Shown here in pieces: positions 15,183 through 22,723 of a stretch of 27,290 bases of DNA. The notes under the pieces are model-generated. The model was not told the origin of the DNA. It searched no databases and saw nothing but the letters and a program-made list of their open reading frames with translations. Source of the DNA: a virus; the IMG/VR virus record IMGVR_UViG_3300049184_000070, positions 1 to 27,290 of that record, one strand, 5' to 3'. The translations under genes were made by a program, and so were the position numbers. The first letter of the stretch is position 1. Each line of letters opens with the position of its first letter.

Positions 15183-16218
15183 TACCCCCACTACTCGCCT
15201 GGGGATGTACAAGTCACTGTCCGACGGCTCCGAGTTGGTCAGCTACACCACCGACATCGGCCAGAACCTCGACAAGATCGACGCGGCAGTCGGCTTCCAA
15301 GTCGTCACCTCCGGCACCCGACCCAGCAGCCCCTACAGCGGCAAGGGCATCGCCGAATCCGACACCTCATACCGCACCTACTTCTCCAACGGCACCAGCC
15401 CAGCGTCCGCATCCTGGGTGCAAATCCCCAACAGCAGCAGCACGTTCAACGCCGACCTCGACCTCACCAGCGGCAAACAACTCAACATCGGCACCAGCAG
15501 CAGCACCGCCGCCGTCGCCATCGTCATGTCCAGCACCAGCGACGACCTACTGTCCGGCCGCGTCACCGGAGACACCGCATCCCGCTTCCTCATCGAAGCC
15601 GACGGCGCCCACTACTGGGGACCCGGCGGAGCCTCCGCAACCGACGTGACCCTCACCCGCACCGGCTCAGGCGTACTCACCCTCACCGGAGGCCTCACCA
15701 CCTCCGGCAACCTGGCCACCTCCGGCACCCTCACCGCGACCGGCGCCCTGTCCGCCTCAAACTTCCCAGCCGGCGCGTGGTCGACGTACAGCCCGACGTG
15801 GACCACGTCGAGCGGGTCGAACACCCCCAGCTACGGCAACGCGACGATCACCGCCTCGTACACGAAGATCGGACGCACGGTCATCGTCAAGTTCGACATC
15901 GTGTTCGGCACCACCACCAACTTCGGTGGCGGCGGCACCGGCGACAACTGGCGATTCTCGCTGCCCGTGACCGCGGCGGCGACCACGGTCTGCGCGGGCT
16001 TCGCGGAGATCAACGACAACTCCTCGCTCGGCGCAGTCGCCGTCTGTCGCATCAACTTCCCCACCACGAGCACGTTCCAGCTGAACACCTCATCCGGGCG
16101 GGCGGACGCGGTAGCGATGTCTTCACCGAACTGGGGCATCGTCGACGCGGTCACCCCGTGGACGTGGGCAACGAGCGACGCGGTCCGCGGCAGCTTCAGC
16201 TACGAGGCGGCGTCTTGA
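15175..16218 (+). CDS. Tail fibre / minor tail protein 1
   Basis: A 347-residue protein starting at GTG 15175. Residues 1-45 (TPTTRLGMYKSLSDGSELV, then TDIGQNLDKIDAAVG) match the N-terminal attachment segment typical of actinophage fibres. A Ser/Thr/Asn-rich shaft follows (55-200) with short repeats TSGNLATSGTLTATGALSA around residues 180-198. The C-terminal about 145 residues begin with GAWSTYSPTWTTSSGS and contain SYTKIGRTVIVKFDIVF, a widely shared beta-sandwich tip seen in many phage fibres. Codon style changes sharply near base 15775 from C-ending to G-ending choices, which marks the shaft-tip border and suggests a swapped tip. Its 3' end overlaps the end of a convergent - strand gene by 23 bases. 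Confidence 0.8.
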   Translation: MPDTPTTRLGMYKSLSDGSELVSYTTDIGQNLDKIDAAVGFQVVTSGTRPSSPYSGKGIAESDTSYRTYFSNGTSPASASWVQIPNSSSTFNADLDLTSGKQLNIGTSSSTAAVAIVMSSTSDDLLSGRVTGDTASRFLIEADGAHYWGPGGASATDVTLTRTGSGVLTLTGGLTTSGNLATSGTLTATGALSASNFPAGAWSTYSPTWTTSSGSNTPSYGNATITASYTKIGRTVIVKFDIVFGTTTNFGGGGTGDNWRFSLPVTAAATTVCAGFAEINDNSSLGAVAVCRINFPTTSTFQLNTSSGRADAVAMSSPNWGIVDAVTPWTWATSDAVRGSFSYEAAS

Positions 16219-16477
16219 CTGCGGCACGGCCGGGGGCGTCCTTGGCCTCTGCTGGTCCGGGCTGGTCCGGGCCGGCGGGTGCGGCGGCGGCCTGCTTCAG
16301 GCGTTCGTTCTCCGCCTGTGCGGTGGCGAGCTGCTTTTCCAGCACGTCGACCTTCGCGCGGAGGATGAGCGTCTCGTCCTGGAGGTCGCTGACGCGTTTC
16401 CGGTAGACGGGGAACACGTCCTCGACGCTGACCTGCGTGCCCGGCTGCTGCGGCTGCTGGGGAGGGGTCTGGTTCAT
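16196..16477 (-). CDS. Small coiled-coil protein (93 aa)
   Basis: The last gene of the - strand operon. After a Gln/Pro-rich N-terminus (residues 2-13) comes VFPVYRKRVSDLQDETLILRAKVDVLEKQLATAQAENERL in spirit: a continuous heptad pattern over about residues 20-62 that should form a coiled coil, then a Pro/Ala/Gly-rich tail with a duplicated GPDQPGP-type sequence. No membrane segment or signal peptide. Its ATG overlaps the stop of the upstream glycosyltransferase (ATGA at 16474-16477), and its end runs 23 bases into the convergent fibre gene. It may act as an oligomerising partner of the enzymes upstream, or be an assembly factor; no family recognised. Confidence 0.72.
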   Translation of the reverse strand: MNQTPPQQPQQPGTQVSVEDVFPVYRKRVSDLQDETLILRAKVDVLEKQLATAQAENERLKQAAAAPAGPDQPGPAEAKDAPGRAAVKTPPRS

Positions 16478-17343
16478 GCGGTGACCGCCTTGTCTGCGAG
16501 GTCCCGGTACCTGTCGAGTAGGTTGCTGCCGTTGAGGAAGGCGTGCTGAGGGAAGAAGCTCCAGTGGCTGACCACGGCGTTCCCTCGGAGGATGTTCGGG
16601 GCGCCGGTGGCGAGCGGGTGGTGGATGGTGTGGAAACTCTCCTCCTCGTCGGGGACGAGGACTCCTGGCCCGTGTGGCAGGTTGGCGTACATGCTGCCGA
16701 GGCTGGCGAAGCAGCTGACGGAGAACTGGGTGCCGGGCTGGATGGGGAAGTCCTGGTAGAGGTAGAGGTCTTCGACGGTGCCAGCTTCGATGTGGTCGAG
16801 GAGGAGTTCGTGGAGCTTGACGGCGAAGGGGCCGTTGGCCCAGCCGTTCGGGTCCATGCAGTACTGCTTGACCTCTCCCCACTCCATCGGCACCTTGCCG
16901 CAGAGCTGGAGGAAGTGCGACACGACCGCGTTGTTGAAGATGATCGGGAACACGGCCGTGGGCGCGGGCATCTCCAGCCGGGCGCGTACGAGGTTCTCCA
17001 CGGCGTCCTCGTGCAGGTACACCACATCGTCATCGAGTCTCACGTACACGGCCTCGGGATCGGTCATCTCTCGGTAGGCGAGCCCTGTCCACCTCTGCTT
17101 GGGCAGGTTGCCGAGGTCGATGCCTTCGGGCCGGTGCTTGAGGTGGAACCAGTCGAACTGCTCGTTGAGTTCGTGGGCGTAGGCGATGTCGTCTTCCTGG
17201 CCTACGGGGTCGGTGTTGAGGTAGGCCCAGACTTCGTCGACGAGGCCGCGTTCGACGTCCCGCTGGAGGTACTTGATGAGGATGCTGTAGGTCCGGACCC
17301 TGCCGTAGGGGGTCCACGCAATCACCTTGTGGCCGTCGATCAC
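16474..17343 (-). CDS. Glycosyltransferase-like protein with DDD motif
   Basis: A 289-residue protein, start GTG 17343 with GAAGGAG seven bases upstream. It looks like a GT-A type glycosyltransferase: the N-terminal strand KVIAWTPYGRV is followed by helices, and the motif VRLDDDVVYL places Asp104-106 where the nucleotide-sugar/metal DxD signature lies. A helix and strand pair follow (TAVFPIIFNNAVVSHFL), then an acidic segment (DFPIQPGTQFSVSCF) and a His-rich region (ESFHTIHHPL) that could include the catalytic base and metal ligand. It does not carry the classical GT2 N-terminal pattern, so the family is uncertain. Cytoplasmic; no membrane helix. It belongs to the sugar cassette together with two other transferases and two epimerase-like genes. 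Confidence 0.75.
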   Translation of the reverse strand: MIDGHKVIAWTPYGRVRTYSILIKYLQRDVERGLVDEVWAYLNTDPVGQEDDIAYAHELNEQFDWFHLKHRPEGIDLGNLPKQRWTGLAYREMTDPEAVYVRLDDDVVYLHEDAVENLVRARLEMPAPTAVFPIIFNNAVVSHFLQLCGKVPMEWGEVKQYCMDPNGWANGPFAVKLHELLLDHIEAGTVEDLYLYQDFPIQPGTQFSVSCFASLGSMYANLPHGPGVLVPDEEESFHTIHHPLATGAPNILRGNAVVSHWSFFPQHAFLNGSNLLDRYRDLADKAVTA

Positions 17344-17972
17344 GAGTTGTCTCCTTCGTCAGACAGTTCTTGGGCGGGGGTTTCGCTGGCGCTCGCGCGG
17401 CGGCCGCCGGTCGGTACCGACTGGAGGTCTCGGGTGCGGGCGAGGTTGGCGTCGGTGATCCCGAACGGCCGGAACAGGCCACACGCTGCGCAGCGGCCGT
17501 AGATCCCGCTATCGAGGACGGGCATCGTGCACACGCAGGTGGAGTGCGCCCTCTTGATCGCCGAGCAGTCGGAATGGAACAGGCCACGCTCGCCCTGCCA
17601 CCAGCGGGCGCGCGGACCGTCCCACGAGTGGGAGAAGTTGACCGAGTCGCCTTTGATGCTGCGCCCGCCACACCAGGCGCAGCGCGTAAGCAAGCGGCGT
17701 CGCAGATGTTGGAGCGGGTGGATCTGAAGGCGCCAGTGATGAACGTGGAGTCGCCAGCGTTTCCCACGGCACGTCTTGTCGTCGAAACCGGACGGGTCGC
17801 GGTGCCACACCGTGATCAGGCTGGGCCAGAACAGGCCCCGTCCGGCGACGACCCAGAAGGCACCGCCGATCTTCCAGCGGGTGCCGGTCCGGGCGGCTTG
17901 TTCGGTCTTCCAGTCGTCGATGCGAGGCCACGGGCGGGGGATCTCGAACGCGCCGGTGAGCGGGTCATGCAT
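17340..17972 (-). CDS. Cys-rich putative zinc-binding protein (210 aa)
   Basis: I recognise the general type as a recurring Streptomyces/actinophage hypothetical, without known role. The start is ATG 17972, which overlaps the upstream stop by 8 bases. Residues 1-90 are basic and Trp-rich with several aromatic strands. Then come Cys98-x2-Cys101 (RCAWCGG), an SVNFSHSWDGP segment, a GLFHSDC unit (His133, Cys136), Cys146/Cys148 (TCVC) and Cys161-x2-Cys164 (RCAACG), which together could bind two zinc ions. The tail is Ser/Glu-rich. The cluster is not an HNH nuclease by motif, since the metal-binding His-Asn-His triad is absent. DNA, RNA or protein binding is possible. Being inside the sugar operon, it may not be functionally tied to it. 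Confidence 0.7.
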   Translation of the reverse strand: MHDPLTGAFEIPRPWPRIDDWKTEQAARTGTRWKIGGAFWVVAGRGLFWPSLITVWHRDPSGFDDKTCRGKRWRLHVHHWRLQIHPLQHLRRRLLTRCAWCGGRSIKGDSVNFSHSWDGPRARWWQGERGLFHSDCSAIKRAHSTCVCTMPVLDSGIYGRCAACGLFRPFGITDANLARTRDLQSVPTGGRRASASETPAQELSDEGDNS

Positions 17973-18735
17973 GGTGGGCCTCCGTGCGGCGGGTGGTGCG
18001 GTGCCTGGGGGGCCAGACGTGCGCGTCGTCCGGCCACGGCAGGTCAGGATGTAGCTTCCGCAGCAACTCCACGGTCGCGGCGTGATACCGCCCGCGGGTG
18101 TCCGACAGCTGGTCGGGGTGGACGCGCACGAAGTACAGCGGCGTCTCCACCACCGCATACCGAGTCAGCCCCGCCTTCCAGACGCGGATCCAGAAGTCCC
18201 AGTCCTCTGCCGTCCCGAACGTCCCCGGCACCGTCGCCTTCGGCGAGTAGCCGCCCACCTGCTCCCACGTCTCCCGCCGGAACAAGCCCTTGTCGATCAG
18301 CGGCGGCCAACGCACTAGGTCGTCCAGGCCGGCGTCGGGGAGGGAGGCTTGGATGTGGTCGGCTTCGCCGAACTGTTCGGCGTGCGGGATGACGAAGTCC
18401 CGGCAGCCGTCGGCGTTGAGGGCTGATAGGCAGCGGGCGACGCATTCCGGGTGCAGCTTGTCGTCGGCGGACGCGGTGAAGATGGCGTCGCAGCCGTCGC
18501 CGAGGGCGAGGCGTGCGGCGGCGTTGAGGCTGCCTGCCCAGCCGAGGCGCTTCCGGTTGCGGCGCATCCCAGTCCACAGGTGGGGGTGGTCGCGGAGCCA
18601 TTCGTGGGTGCCGTCGTCGCTGCGGTCTTCGGCGAGGTAGGCGTGCGCGGTGTGGGTTTGGGCGGCGATGGATTCGAGCATTTCGCCGAGCCACGGCCGG
18701 GCGTTGCGGGTGGGGATGATGACGCCGACTTTCAC
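17965..18735 (-). CDS. Family 2 glycosyltransferase (GT-A fold)
   Basis: A 256-residue protein with classical GT2 features. The start MKVGVIIPTRNARPWL is the N-terminal nucleotide-binding strand and helix; EDRSDDGT (residues 36-43) is the usual second motif; TASADDKLHPE (87-97, Asp91/Asp92) is the DxD-type metal site. A late GTAEDWDFWIRVW segment carries the ED-W signature of the acceptor side/catalytic base region. The usual role is transfer of a sugar from a nucleotide donor to a protein, lipid or polysaccharide acceptor. No membrane helices, so it is cytosolic or peripheral. The GTG start overlaps the stop of the upstream epimerase by 4 bases, so the two are translated together; that enzyme may supply or modify the donor. 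Family size is normal; acceptor unknown. Confidence 0.88.
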   Translation of the reverse strand: MKVGVIIPTRNARPWLGEMLESIAAQTHTAHAYLAEDRSDDGTHEWLRDHPHLWTGMRRNRKRLGWAGSLNAAARLALGDGCDAIFTASADDKLHPECVARCLSALNADGCRDFVIPHAEQFGEADHIQASLPDAGLDDLVRWPPLIDKGLFRRETWEQVGGYSPKATVPGTFGTAEDWDFWIRVWKAGLTRYAVVETPLYFVRVHPDQLSDTRGRYHAATVELLRKLHPDLPWPDDAHVWPPRHRTTRRTEAHHA

Positions 18736-19601
18736 CGCTGCTCTCCGATCCAGTTGAGCGTCTTGCGGATGCCGTCGAACCAGTGGGTGGTGGGCTTCCA
18801 GCCGCGTACGGCGGTGATGGCGGCGTTGTCGGTGACGACGCGCTGGAGGTCGCCGGGGAGGCGCTCGTCGTGGGTGACGCGATGCCGGGTGCCGGTTTCG
18901 ATTTCGAGGGCGTTCACGAGTTGCAGGAGTTGGAGCTCGTTCTCCGGTCCGCCGCCGACGTCGTAGGGCTCGGTCGCGGTTGAGTAGTCGGCGTGGTGTT
19001 CGACTATGTCGACAAGGAGACTCGTGAAGTCGTCGATGTAGAGGATGTCCCGGCTCTGGCTGCCGTCGCCGTGGATGGTGATGGGCTGGCGGTCGCAGAA
19101 GGCGCGGAGGAACCAGGTGACCCAGCCCGCCTCGCTCGTCCCGCGCTGGCCCGGCCCGTAGACGGTGGACGGGCGGAGGACGACGCTTGGCAGGCCGTAC
19201 AGCTCGCGGTAGAGGCGGAGATAGTCCTCGCCGACGGCTTTGGACAGGCCAAGGGGGGCGGTGAGTCCGTCGGCTCCGGGGTGGACCTTCACGGAGGACG
19301 TGAAGACGACGGGGACGTTACCCGCGAGCCGTGCGGCTTCGGCGACGTTGAAGGTGCCGATCACGTTGTCCGTGAAGTCGCGGGCCGGGTCTTCGAGGCT
19401 GACGCTGGTGGAGCAGGACGCGCCGAGGTGAACGATGACGTCCGGCCTGGTCTCCCTGATGATCGCGATCAGGTAGCCGAGGATCGTGGTCGTGGTCCCG
19501 TGTCGTTTGTCCATGCGGGTGACGGTGTGGCCGCGTGCTTCGAGTGCCTGGACGAGGTGGCTGCCGATGAACCCGGCCGCCCCGGTGACGAGGATGTTCA
19601 C
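18732..19601 (-). CDS. NAD-dependent epimerase/dehydratase-like protein lacking the catalytic tyrosine
   Basis: A 289-residue extended short-chain dehydrogenase. The N-terminal Rossmann signature TGAAGFIGS (residues 6-14) binds NAD(P), with a typical second strand (TVTRMDKRHG) whose Asp31 would favour NAD. The catalytic region should read P-Y-x-x-S-K but here reads PLGLSKAVGE: Lys121 is kept while the Tyr position (117) is Leu, codon CTT at 19251-19253 on the - strand. The FTSSVKV segment supplies the Ser/Thr. LRPSTVYGPGQ and an ILYIDDF segment follow as usual. Without the Tyr, normal oxidation/reduction is doubtful, so the protein may be a non-catalytic partner, use another residue, or have changed specificity. 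GTG start overlaps the preceding stop by 4 bases. Confidence 0.85.
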   Translation of the reverse strand: MNILVTGAAGFIGSHLVQALEARGHTVTRMDKRHGTTTTILGYLIAIIRETRPDVIVHLGASCSTSVSLEDPARDFTDNVIGTFNVAEAARLAGNVPVVFTSSVKVHPGADGLTAPLGLSKAVGEDYLRLYRELYGLPSVVLRPSTVYGPGQRGTSEAGWVTWFLRAFCDRQPITIHGDGSQSRDILYIDDFTSLLVDIVEHHADYSTATEPYDVGGGPENELQLLQLVNALEIETGTRHRVTHDERLPGDLQRVVTDNAAITAVRGWKPTTHWFDGIRKTLNWIGEQR

Positions 19602-19795
19602 AGGCTCACCGCGTTCTGCCAGGAGGCGTACTCGGGAAGGTGGGCCTGCGCGAATGCGGCGACGAGGGCGGCAGCGAAGTGGGCCTGCGCCTGAGTGGCG
19701 AGGGCCTGTGCTTCGTCGGGCTTGAAGGCGGTGCTCGTGGCTTCGGATTCGGTGAGGAGCCGCTCACCCTCGCGGTAATGCTCCGGGCCCGTCAC
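19598..19795 (-). CDS. Small GPEHYRE-type actinophage protein (65 aa)
   Basis: A 65-residue mainly helical protein. The N-terminus TGPEHYREGERLL followed by an Ala-rich helix (QAHFAAALVAAFA) is a pattern I know as a small recurrent protein of Streptomyces and their phages; its function is unknown. Two GTG starts are possible: 19804 and 19795. The second is chosen because GAGGAG lies 8 bases before it and because it overlaps the upstream stop as GTGA, like the neighbours. The alanine-rich helix is amphipathic rather than a membrane segment. Confidence 0.75.
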   Translation of the reverse strand: MTGPEHYREGERLLTESEATSTAFKPDEAQALATQAQAHFAAALVAAFAQAHLPEYASWQNAVSL

Positions 19796-20217
19796 GGCTT
19801 CCACTCCTCGCGGTAGTCCGGGTGGTCGGCGTACGGGAGCGCGAGGAGCGACAGGAGATCGTCGCTGGCTTCCCGGACCGGATCAGTGCCGACGCCCCAC
19901 TCTCCTGCGATGCGGAGTTCATCGGCCTGCATGGTCGGAAGGACATCGTCCAGGATCCGCCGCTTGGCCTCGACCTCGACAAGGACGCGCGCCGGGTCGT
20001 GGCGAATGATGTGGTCCCGCTCTCGCGGCCACGCGTACTTCACCCGAGGCTGGCGGTTCGTGTCCCAGACCCCAACGTCACTGTTAGGGCTGGGAATCCA
20101 GCGCGGTGCGGGATGCCCATCCCGGATGGCTGCCATGACGTTGGATCCGAGCACCAGCTGCACCGCTTCGAAGTCCTCGTCCAGCCGCGCCCGCAGGAAC
20201 CCCACCAGATCGCTCAC
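19792..20217 (-). CDS. DUF6221-like protein
   Basis: A 141-residue protein. It resembles the actinobacterial DUF6221 family by its opening FLRARLDEDFEA helix, the central HDPARVLVEVEAKRRIL helix and the closing LLALPYADHPDYREEW, all three typical of that family as I know it (assignment from memory of the motifs, not a search). The region between (residues about 30-70) is variable and contains several Trp/Pro residues. No enzymatic motif; function unknown, common as an orphan in Streptomyces mobile elements and phages. It starts with GTG at 20217, overlapping the upstream glycosyltransferase stop (GTGA), and its stop overlaps the next start the same way. Confidence 0.82.
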   Translation of the reverse strand: MSDLVGFLRARLDEDFEAVQLVLGSNVMAAIRDGHPAPRWIPSPNSDVGVWDTNRQPRVKYAWPRERDHIIRHDPARVLVEVEAKRRILDDVLPTMQADELRIAGEWGVGTDPVREASDDLLSLLALPYADHPDYREEWKP

Positions 20218-21224
20218 ACCGTCACCGCCTCGGGTACGCGGACGACGTCCTCCCAGCGGTGATGCAACGCCTGCATGATCGACCCCGACGCCTCACCCCG
20301 CGCCGCCATACCAATCCGCTGACGCAAGGCCGGGTCATCCGTGAGCTGCTTCAAATAGCGGCCCCACTCATGCTCATACCGGACCAGGAACCCGTTCTCC
20401 CCGTGCCGGATCACCCGCCGGTACGCCTCCGTATCCGACGCAATCAGCGGGATCCCCAGGACCGACGACTCCAGCCACTTCGTCGGGAACTTCGCCTGGT
20501 TGAACGGGGTGTCCCTGTACGGCGCCACCCACACGTCCCACTCCGAGACCCGCTTGAGGTACTCGTCAACCGAGGGCACCCAGCCCAATGCGCCGATACC
20601 GCGCCCGCGCAGTCCGAGGCGTATCGCACGCTCGGCGGAGATCCCCACGATCCGCACCTGCACCCCACCCGGCCGCGGGTACCGCGAGATCCGATTCAGC
20701 GCCCGCACCGCCTCCGGCAACTCCGCCACCGTCGACGATGTACCAGCCCAACCCACCGACAACGGCCGGTCCACTGCCGCGTAGTCCCGCTCCCAGCCCA
20801 ACAACTGCGCTGGCAGGCCATTCGGAATCACGCGGACGTTCGGCGCGTAGTCCCGAAGCACCTTCGCGAGCGGCTCGGTCACACAGGTGACGAGGTCCGC
20901 GACCGACATGTTGTGGGCCAGCCGGCCGAGCATGGCCGGAGTCCAGTCGCGGGCAGCCGGATTGGTCGGATCGATGTGGAAGTAATCGTCGTCCAGGTCG
21001 AGCACGAGGCGCTTGCCTCGGTCCTTCAGGTGCTGCCACATGTCCGAGGCGTCCGCAATGGCGACGCGGCATCCGACGATCGTGTCTACTGACGGCCAGT
21101 CGTGGGGTAGGCGTGTTCCGCAGGACACGGCGTGCCCCAGCCACGACAGGCCCATTGCGGGGAGCACCGCCCGGTAGTGTCCCGACCCTGCCATGTCGGC
21201 GGACCAGAAGTGGACGCGCGCCAC
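20214..21224 (-). CDS. GT4-like (GT-B fold) glycosyltransferase
   Basis: A 336-residue protein starting at GTG 21224. The N-terminal half shows VHFWSADMAGSGHYRAVLPA (donor-side Gly loop), LVLDLDDDYFHID, and VRVIPNGLP, the linker strand common in GT4 enzymes. The C-terminal half has SVGWAGTSSTVAELPEAV, KFPTKWLESSVLGIPLIAS, where a GT4 pattern E-x7-E is approximated, and TEAYRRVIRHGENGFLV. These point to a GT-B nucleotide-sugar transferase of the family 4 kind. The upstream gene ends one base before the start, so translation is coupled. A larger start region would extend upstream through unrelated frame, so the GTG is preferred. The acceptor is unknown; together with the other two transferases it could build a short glycan in steps. 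Confidence 0.82.
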   Translation of the reverse strand: MARVHFWSADMAGSGHYRAVLPAMGLSWLGHAVSCGTRLPHDWPSVDTIVGCRVAIADASDMWQHLKDRGKRLVLDLDDDYFHIDPTNPAARDWTPAMLGRLAHNMSVADLVTCVTEPLAKVLRDYAPNVRVIPNGLPAQLLGWERDYAAVDRPLSVGWAGTSSTVAELPEAVRALNRISRYPRPGGVQVRIVGISAERAIRLGLRGRGIGALGWVPSVDEYLKRVSEWDVWVAPYRDTPFNQAKFPTKWLESSVLGIPLIASDTEAYRRVIRHGENGFLVRYEHEWGRYLKQLTDDPALRQRIGMAARGEASGSIMQALHHRWEDVVRVPEAVTV

Positions 21225-21225
21225 G

Positions 21226-21609
21226 TCAGCCCGCCTTGGGCTGACTGGTGTGAACGGGCTGCCCGCTGTCGCTGGTCTTCGGTTCCTCGTCGACGAGGGT
21301 GTACGTCTTGCCGCCATCCTTCGACATGGCACGCGAGTCGCGGACGTTCTGCCAGATGGGGTAGCCGCTCATCTCTGAGCGGTCCTCCCACTCAGCAGGG
21401 TCGTCGGTGATCGCGGTCAGCGGCTGATAGCGGAGCAGCCTCTCCAGGTACGCAGCGCATTGGATGGCGGACGAGCCGGAGTGCCCCATCCCAGCAAAAG
21501 CAGCAACGACCTTGCACAAGCCCTCGGTGATCCACGGGTCCTCGCCGAGAAGCGTGAGTTCGCGGCGGGCGTGTGCGACGAGCGGGCTGTCAGTGGCGGT
21601 GCGGCCCAT
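21226..21609 (-). CDS. Small conserved actinophage protein (127 aa)
   Basis: A 127-residue protein starting at ATG 21609 with AAGGAGG 6 bases upstream, the strongest ribosome binding site in the operon. Its layout (SPLVAHARRELTLLGEDP, a helix FAGMGHSGSSA, then LTAITDDPAEW, WQNVRDSRAMSKDGGKTY) corresponds to a small family I have seen in Streptomyces and Mycobacterium phages, without assigned role. The DGGKTY unit is usually near the end, but this copy has an added acidic/Ser tail (about 20 residues). Conserved His, Asp and Trp residues might mean a binding site. It sits between an epimerase and a glycosyltransferase with gaps of 17 and 1 bases. Confidence 0.75.
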   Translation of the reverse strand: MGRTATDSPLVAHARRELTLLGEDPWITEGLCKVVAAFAGMGHSGSSAIQCAAYLERLLRYQPLTAITDDPAEWEDRSEMSGYPIWQNVRDSRAMSKDGGKTYTLVDEEPKTSDSGQPVHTSQPKAG

Positions 21610-21626
21610 AGCCGCCTCCTTCAGTG

Positions 21627-22580
21627 TCAGGCGGTCAGGTAGCCGGGGAGCCATTCGGTGGCGTAGTAGTCGACGGTCCGCCGGATGCCCTCCCCGAGCG
21701 GCACGAAGTCCGCAGCCGTCATCCCGATCTGCGCCAGCGTCGACGTGTCCGAGGTGACGACGGCGTTGGGGACTTCGCCGGGCCGCATCGGCAGGTGCTT
21801 GATCCCGACCGGTTCGCGGGCGGTGATCTCGGCGGCATACTCGGCAACGAGACGGGCGATGTCGTTGACCGTGACCGAGGACAGCGGGCCGACCTCCACC
21901 GGCTTCTCCGTAGGTCCTTGCTGCGCGGTGTGCTCCAGTGCGGTCACGAACGCGCGGGCGACGTCCTCGACGTACACGCAGTCGCTGATCTGCGTGCCGT
22001 CGCCGTACACCTCGATCGGCGCGCCAGTCAGCGCGCGGCACACGAACGAGGGTGCGATCTTGCGGACCTTCGATGTTCCGTAGGGCTTGGCGATCGACTG
22101 GCCGGGGCCGTACGCGTTGACCGGACGGACGATCGTGATCCGGCCGCCCTCGCGGTACAGGTTGTACATGCGGGCCAGGTCTTCGGCCGCCGACTTGGTG
22201 ATCGTGTAACAGCCCGTGCCGACAAGCCGGAAGGCGTGGTTGCCGACGCCTGCGTAGACGACCGGGAGATCGTATTGGGCGGCGGCTTCGAAGACGTTCA
22301 GGCTGCCGATGATGTTCGTTTCGGCGGACGGGCGCGGGTTGGTGATCGTCTCCTGCGTGCCGAGGACTGCGGCGAGGTGGATGATCCCGTCGGTGTGCGC
22401 GGCGGCTTCGGTGACGGCGGTGTCGTCGCGGACGTCGCCGAGGAACATCTCCTCGTTGGGTGCGAGGAGGTGGCGGCGGTCTTGGTGGTCCATGACGACG
22501 ACCTGGTGGCCGCGCGCGGTGAGTTCGCGCCTGATCCAGCTACCGATGAACCCTGCGCCACCTGTGACCAGCGTCTTCAT
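21627..22580 (-). CDS. NAD-dependent sugar epimerase/dehydratase
   Basis: A 317-residue extended short-chain dehydrogenase with an intact active site. The Rossmann signature TGGAGFIGS (residues 6-14), Asp31 in VVMDHQDR (NAD preference), the strand/loop FLGDVRDD, and the catalytic GCYTITKS (Tyr125 and Lys129) are all present. VRPVNAYGPGQ is the typical substrate-side segment, followed by YGDGTQISDCVYVEDVARAF, a family hallmark. It most probably epimerises or dehydrates a nucleotide-sugar that a transferase downstream consumes. The start ATG 22580 overlaps the preceding stop (ATGA) and has AAGGAGAG upstream. Both this and the other epimerase-like gene are of similar length, but only this one has the Tyr, so this is the likely active enzyme. 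Exact product unknown. Confidence 0.88.
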   Translation of the reverse strand: MKTLVTGGAGFIGSWIRRELTARGHQVVVMDHQDRRHLLAPNEEMFLGDVRDDTAVTEAAAHTDGIIHLAAVLGTQETITNPRPSAETNIIGSLNVFEAAAQYDLPVVYAGVGNHAFRLVGTGCYTITKSAAEDLARMYNLYREGGRITIVRPVNAYGPGQSIAKPYGTSKVRKIAPSFVCRALTGAPIEVYGDGTQISDCVYVEDVARAFVTALEHTAQQGPTEKPVEVGPLSSVTVNDIARLVAEYAAEITAREPVGIKHLPMRPGEVPNAVVTSDTSTLAQIGMTAADFVPLGEGIRRTVDYYATEWLPGYLTA

Positions 22581-22723
22581 GCGTTGCTCTCCTTGTTCTT
22601 GCTCCGGCCGCAGTGTGGGCAGGTTTGGTGTTTGGCGAGTGCGGTGTCGCGGGTGGCGGTGACGATGACGCAGCCGAGGATGAAGGCGGCGATGATCGCG
22701 GTGATGGCGATGGCAGTGTTCAC
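22577..22723 (-). CDS. Tiny membrane protein with Cys-x2-Cys tail (48 aa)
   Basis: A 48-residue gene. Start GTG 22723 (overlapping the upstream stop as GTGA) and stop at 22577-22579, overlapping the epimerase ATG. Residues 3-22 are a hydrophobic transmembrane helix of Ala/Ile/Leu; residues 34-40 read TCPHCGR, a Cys-x2-Cys pair; the tail is Lys/Asn-rich. Upstream is GAGGAGCAGCC, the ribosome binding sequence shared with two other genes in the operon. Membrane anchoring plus a zinc-knuckle half suggests a small inner-membrane factor, for example a partner of the glycosyltransferases. No family recognised. It is real by overlap, start signal and composition, despite the size. Confidence 0.75.
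   Translation of the reverse strand: MNTAIAITAIIAAFILGCVIVTATRDTALAKHQTCPHCGRSKNKESNA

Noticed and set aside
16543-17502. 319-codon + strand frame opposite the glycosyltransferase
   Set aside because: Shadow frame; the - strand frame has the DDD motif, a ribosome binding site and 4-base overlaps on both sides.
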